Shown: in pieces, positions 60,552 to 64,000 of the stretch
Position numbering within the stretch: the stretch's first letter is position 1
Layout: every line of letters starts with the position of its first letter
From: JABWBD01 sp040768665
GTDB taxonomy: Bacteria > Planctomycetota > Planctomycetia > Pirellulales > Thermoguttaceae
Length of the DNA: 64,000 bases
NCBI GenBank assembly: GCA_040768665.1
Contig: JAXGMN010000037.1
Coordinates: 62,001-126,000 of the forward strand
Direction: 5' to 3'
Notes under the pieces: model-generated
Told to the model about the DNA's origin: nothing
Seen by the model: the letters and a program-made list of their open reading frames with translations, nothing else
The model's database searches: none
Translations under genes and position numbers: made by a program

Positions 60552-63098
60552 CTACGGTTGCTTCGGTTTCATTCCAAGCTCACTCGCCGGCCTGGGAATC
60601 GGCTTGGGCGCGTCCGCGTTGCCGCGGAACTGTACTGCGATGCCGCGGAAGACGGTGACGAAAGCGGCCACGAACACCACCGTGATCGCCGCATCGAAGA
60701 CGGTATAGGAGGCCCGCGTGACCGTATCGAGGGCGGGGATCTTCAGGAACACGAGGATGCCGGCCGCGACCGTCGCGGCCAATCAAGCTTGCCAGGGCCA
60801 AGGCCGTCAGCATTCCCAGAACCGAACGGCGGCTCGCCAAGAGTCGGAAGCCACTGCCGCAGTTCCCACAGCAAGGCGATCAGCCCCACGAGCATCACGC
60901 CAACCGCCACGAGGAAATGATTGGCGTCCAGCCACATCCGCGTGGGAAGCATGTACTCCATCAGTTCGGGCTGATCGAGGAGCAATACAACCCCAACGAC
61001 TGCCGCGGCAGCGATGACCAGCAGGATCAGATGCACCGCCAAGGGAATGCGGCGTTTCCCGAACACCCATTGCACGGCGGCGCGCCACCAGCGCGACCAG
61101 CGCAGGGAAAGAAAAGCATCAGGCTGTAGAGCCCGGCGACGTAGGCATGGCAACATGCTGTCAGTGTCACCATGTTCCAGTTCAGGCCCAAGCGGCGGTA
61201 CTGGGGCTCGACGACCGGTTTACCGGTTTCATCGAAGGTGAACCGCGCCGGCGCGTAGAAGAACTCCTGATTCCGGACTGTGGCAATCCGTGCATCCCCG
61301 GCCCGATTGCGGCCTTGGCGGGAAAGATATCGTGGTTGTACGTATGACGTTGGCGTACGGCAGTCTCCCACGGGTGTGTTTCAACAATCCGGTACTCCGG
61401 TCCCCGAGCGATAGACGCGGTCGTCCATGACCCAGACGACACGCTTCTTTTCCATGGGGTACTTGATGCCGTCGAGCATCTGCGCGACCAGTGAATGAGG
61501 GCGTCGATTTCCTCGGGCCGATTGACCTCGGCCACGCCATCGCCATTGTCGTCCACGATCTTCGCGAGTTCCGGGTACTTGTTCAGCGGGTCCGCACGGT
61601 GCCCCGTCCACATCTTCACGATGTCGCTCATCTTGGGCTGCATCAGGCGGTTTCGCCGTCGATTTCGATCGGGCCAGGCACTGTGAATCTGATTGGCCGG
61701 AAAATCTTGCCCTTGTAGCGGACCAGCTTCGGCCGGAACCGCTCCGTGGGCTTATCGTCGTAACCCATCATGTTGAGATAACCGTAATGGTTGCGAAACT
61801 CCCGGTTGGGGCCGTAGAAGGTCCACAGGACAGCTGCCCGGCTGGTCGATCTTCGGCGCCGGATTGAACACGTCGGCCGCCTGCACCTCGATCGGCATCA
61901 CCAGCCGCTCGGGTATGTGGCAGGTCTGGCACGCAATGGCCTCCAGGTGCAGGGAGGCAGCCACAGATGTTTCGCCACGGGAGCCCCGACTTCTCGGTAT
62001 CGTGGCAATCGGTGCAACTCACCACCGTATTATCCAGGTCGTTGCGGACCAGACCGCCCAGATCGTCCCCCTTTGCCGAACTGGTGCTCCTCGTGGCCGG
62101 CGATGCGGGGTCGGTCGCCGAACTGCCCGCGGGATGGCAGTCCACGCACCTCAGACCGGCCCGCAGATGCACGTCCGTGCGCGGCGAGTAATTGGCGCCC
62201 CGCTTTTTCCAACCCGGCTGGGCGTGGCAATTCAGACACGCCTCGTTGCGAGGCTCACCGACAATGTGAGGTTCCACGGTCCCGTCGGAGTTGAACCGCT
62301 CCTTGTTGTAGGCGATTTCAACCGGCTCTCCCGCTTGAATCGAACCCTTGACGGACGCGAACTTGGCGCCGGCGGTGGCCGTCCAACGAAAGTTCCATGC
62401 CCCGAGCTGCTTCTTCCGCTGGGCGAAATCGTACTCGGGCATGTGGCACAAAAGACAGTCGGCTTCCAGAACCCCGGTCTCGGACCAACGGGCCTGGTAG
62501 TAGTCGCCGTCCAGGTTGTTTTCCCCTTTGGAAGTGAATCCGCTGGCCGGATCGCTCATCCAACTGTCGTAGCGTTTCCCGTCGCGATCATACTCGGCCG
62601 GTCCGCCGCCCGGGTGGCAGGCCCCGCAGGGCGAGGTGAAGAACGTGAAGGCGGTCAGGTCGATCGTGGCGGCCGATTCGTTCTTCTTTGGCGACAGATA
62701 GCGGTACAGCGGCGCGGGCGAGCACCAGCTTCCGCCGAAATTGCCGGGTGTCGAGGCCCAAAGGCAACGAGCGGCTTGCTCCGCGGTCGGCTTTTCGCCC
62801 ATGCCTTGAGTGAAATGAAATCCCTTCGTGATCTTCTCGTAATCGTGGCATGCGCCGCAGGTCATTTTCGGTGAATACGGCTTGTCGGCGTTTTCATCGC
62901 TGACGGGGTTGATCACGTTTCCGTCTTCGTCGCGGAGGTGAAACGGCGGGCAGACGCCGGCCGGCGGAGACTGGGCTTTGTTTTCCCCTGGCCCTCTGCC
63001 GCCGGTTCGTTGGCGCTTCGCGCGATCGAGAGACCGACAACCATCATCGTCAGAATGGCTGCCCCGGCGGCGACAACACCTCGGCGCATAGCTCTCAT
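60552..63098 (-). pseudogene. Membrane-anchored octaheme cytochrome c, several frameshifts
   Basis: ATG 63098 (GAGGAGAG upstream) starts a signal peptide (RRGVVAAGAAILTMMVVGLS). Eight CxxCH sites are present in order on the minus strand: CGACH, CGACH, CLLCH, CLNCH, CVDCH, CTDCH, CQTCH, CTDCH. The C-terminal part has four to five TM helices (VHLILLVIAAAAVVGVVLLL, HFLVAVGVMLVGLIALLWEL, VLGMLTALALASLI, FDAAITVVFVAAFVTVFRGI) ending at 60552. Between these are EFRNHYGYLNMMGYDDKPTE and ETHPWETAVRQRHTYNHDIF. At least six frame changes, one repaired by shortening a five-G run near 62069. Would be a membrane-bound electron-transfer or oxyanion-reducing cytochrome. Confidence 0.75.
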
Positions 63099-63489
63099 GA
63101 TTCTCTCCTCGGACCGTGATCCGCGAGAGGACTGCACCGAGCAGCATGGCTCCCACAGGATCTTGCATTCGTCAAACGTGTCCTTCATCTCGGCGTCTTC
63201 CCGCAGCATGGATTCCACGCAGTTGAGAAACACAGGGATGCACTTCATCCGCAGGCGATAGTACACCGTGGTTCCCGACTTCCGGCTTGCCACCACGCCC
63301 GCGTTCTTGAGCGTCGAAAGGTGCCGCGAGACCGTCGATGCGTCGGTGCCGACCATGGCGGTCAGCTCTTGCACCGAGCGTTCGCCGCATTCGGCCAACT
63401 CGTCAACAATCATCAGCCGAGCCGGGCACGCCAGGGCTTTGACCACGGCAGCGCGCGACTGTACCGTGCGGGATCTCTTGACTACTCAT
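63099..63489 (-). CDS. ArsR-family regulator leading the octaheme cytochrome gene (start frameshifted)
   Basis: The HTH body is intact from 63446: VVKALACPARLMIVDELAEC, GERSVQELTAMVGTDASTVS, RHLSTLKNAGVVASRKSGTT, YYRLRMKCIPVFLNCVES. C-terminal cysteines (CKILWEPCCS) may bind a thiophilic ligand. A natural ATG at 63489 is one base out of frame; deleting one G of a GG near 63465 gives SSQEIPHVQSRAAVVKALAC, and that ATG lies 43 bp from the operator, matching the other site. No stop occurs before the cytochrome ATG in this frame, so the C-terminal boundary is uncertain (another indel likely). Confidence 0.75.
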
Positions 63490-63531
63490 CGAAAGGCGCG
63501 CTTCGGACTTGGCGGCATCTCATTCGTCCAG

Positions 63532-63569
63532 CCGAATATACAGTATATTCGGAAGTGGGTCTATAGCGG
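63532..63569 (-). promoter_or_regulatory. Shared operator module (copy 1), arsR-like/octaheme promoter
   Basis: Perfect 10-bp inverted repeat CCGAATATAC / GTATATTCGG with a single A between (63532-63552), then 9 bp, then TATAGCGG (63562-63569). It is 43 bp from the proposed arsR ATG 63489. Likely bound by the ArsR-family protein encoded next to it. Confidence 0.8.
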
Positions 63570-63732
63570 ATCAGTTTTTTTGCGTATTGGTGCCATGGCA
63601 CCCGGAAGCGCGTATCGCCAAGAAGATCGGCGGATTGGATAATTCCCCCCGGATGGCGAGCGGGCCAATTCGCCTGAAGACGGCGAAAGTCTCCCGCCGA
63701 TAACGGACAACGAGTACACAAGGAGTTGTTGC

Positions 63733-64000
63733 ATGGTCCGGCGTTGCCGCATCCTGAGCATCGCGGTTCTGGTAGTCAACCTGATGGTGGGCTGCTGCGC
63801 GCACGATGCGCAAGGCTGCGAGAGCAAACGTGCCTCCGCCACAACCTATGGCGACACAACACTTCGGGGGCAATGCCCGGAGTGTCGATGCAATCCCCCG
63901 CATCACGGGCCCCGCGAGTGCCAAGGTCGCAAATACTCCTTCTCTCCGCGCCGATTCGTTGGCCGTTCATTGAGCCTGCCGTTGCGGGCGTCCCTTGCAG
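63733..64000 (+). CDS. Cys-rich lipoprotein, 3' end outside window
   Basis: ATG 63733 with AAGGAG eight bases upstream. A lipoprotein signal (RILSIAVLVVNLMVGC) is followed by a Cys-rich segment (CESKRAS, GQCPECRCNPPHHGPREC). The frame stays open to the window end (89 codons visible). Divergent from the ArsR-octaheme unit, so its promoter lies next to the shared operator and it may be co-regulated. Function unknown. Confidence 0.7.
   Translation, partial: MVRRCRILSIAVLVVNLMVGCCAHDAQGCESKRASATTYGDTTLRGQCPECRCNPPHHGPRECQGRKYSFSPRRFVGRSLSLPLRASLA

Overview
This 64 kb window is high-GC bacterial chromosome, most likely from a Planctomycetota member (Pirellulales-like). The basis is gene content: a BBP2-type porin, a Cys-type sulfatase, ThuA-like proteins, two URO-D-family enzymes, several Tat-dependent (RRDFLK-type) secreted enzymes, a PQQ-propeller protein, HEAT-repeat and giant multi-TM proteins, a Ser/Thr kinase, and a dense population of REP-like palindromes with RAYT (Y1) transposases. 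No rRNA, tRNA or CRISPR array was recognised. The taxonomic placement is inference.

Layout. 0-11 kb is accessory and partly decayed: a 5'-truncated ThuA gene, a GNAT-like gene frameshifted by a 25-bp tandem duplication with its small partner, a RAYT remnant, a secreted sialidase, an IS66 element with an extra DruA/DUF4338-like micro-ORF, a decayed tract, an intact RAYT and a lipoprotein serine protease. 11.9-19.5 kb is one 2,468-aa membrane protein that carries two REP-like palindromes in frame. 19.5-31 kb holds queC, an aldo/keto reductase-tetraheme cytochrome pair, an HNH protein, a sulfatase/PQQ-propeller operon, a retropepsin-like protease, and a tightly overlapped MoeB/ThiF-MoaD-ModABC operon. 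31-47.6 kb holds two URO-D proteins, a HEAT-repeat operon, an LpoB/COG3014-like lipoprotein pair (the LpoB leader carries a nonsense codon), a Tat-secreted deacetylase-like protein, a porin, a peroxiredoxin-Ser/Thr-kinase fusion, a ~208-bp palindrome, an MscS channel and a Tat-secreted sugar-isomerase-like protein.

47.6-56.3 kb holds a VIT/VWA gene broken by several single-base frameshifts, a radical SAM protein resembling tungsten-pterin (AOR) cofactor-modifying enzymes, and an arsenic island (arsM, acr3, arsR with a clear operator, and a second arsR). 56.3-63.5 kb is a putative redox/stress cluster: MacB-like ABC ATPase and permease, two tandem thioredoxin-like secreted proteins, an RND-pump N-terminal fragment, and a membrane-anchored octaheme cytochrome c led by an ArsR-family regulator. 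Two of its promoters share the same 21-bp palindrome plus a TATAGCGG box at identical spacing, so one ArsR-type protein probably controls both transcription units. The window ends in the 5' part of a Cys-rich lipoprotein gene.

Caution: frameshifts cluster at about 49.2-52.1 kb and 58.9-63.5 kb. Several are repaired by one base in a short G or C run, so they may be consensus errors rather than true pseudogenes.
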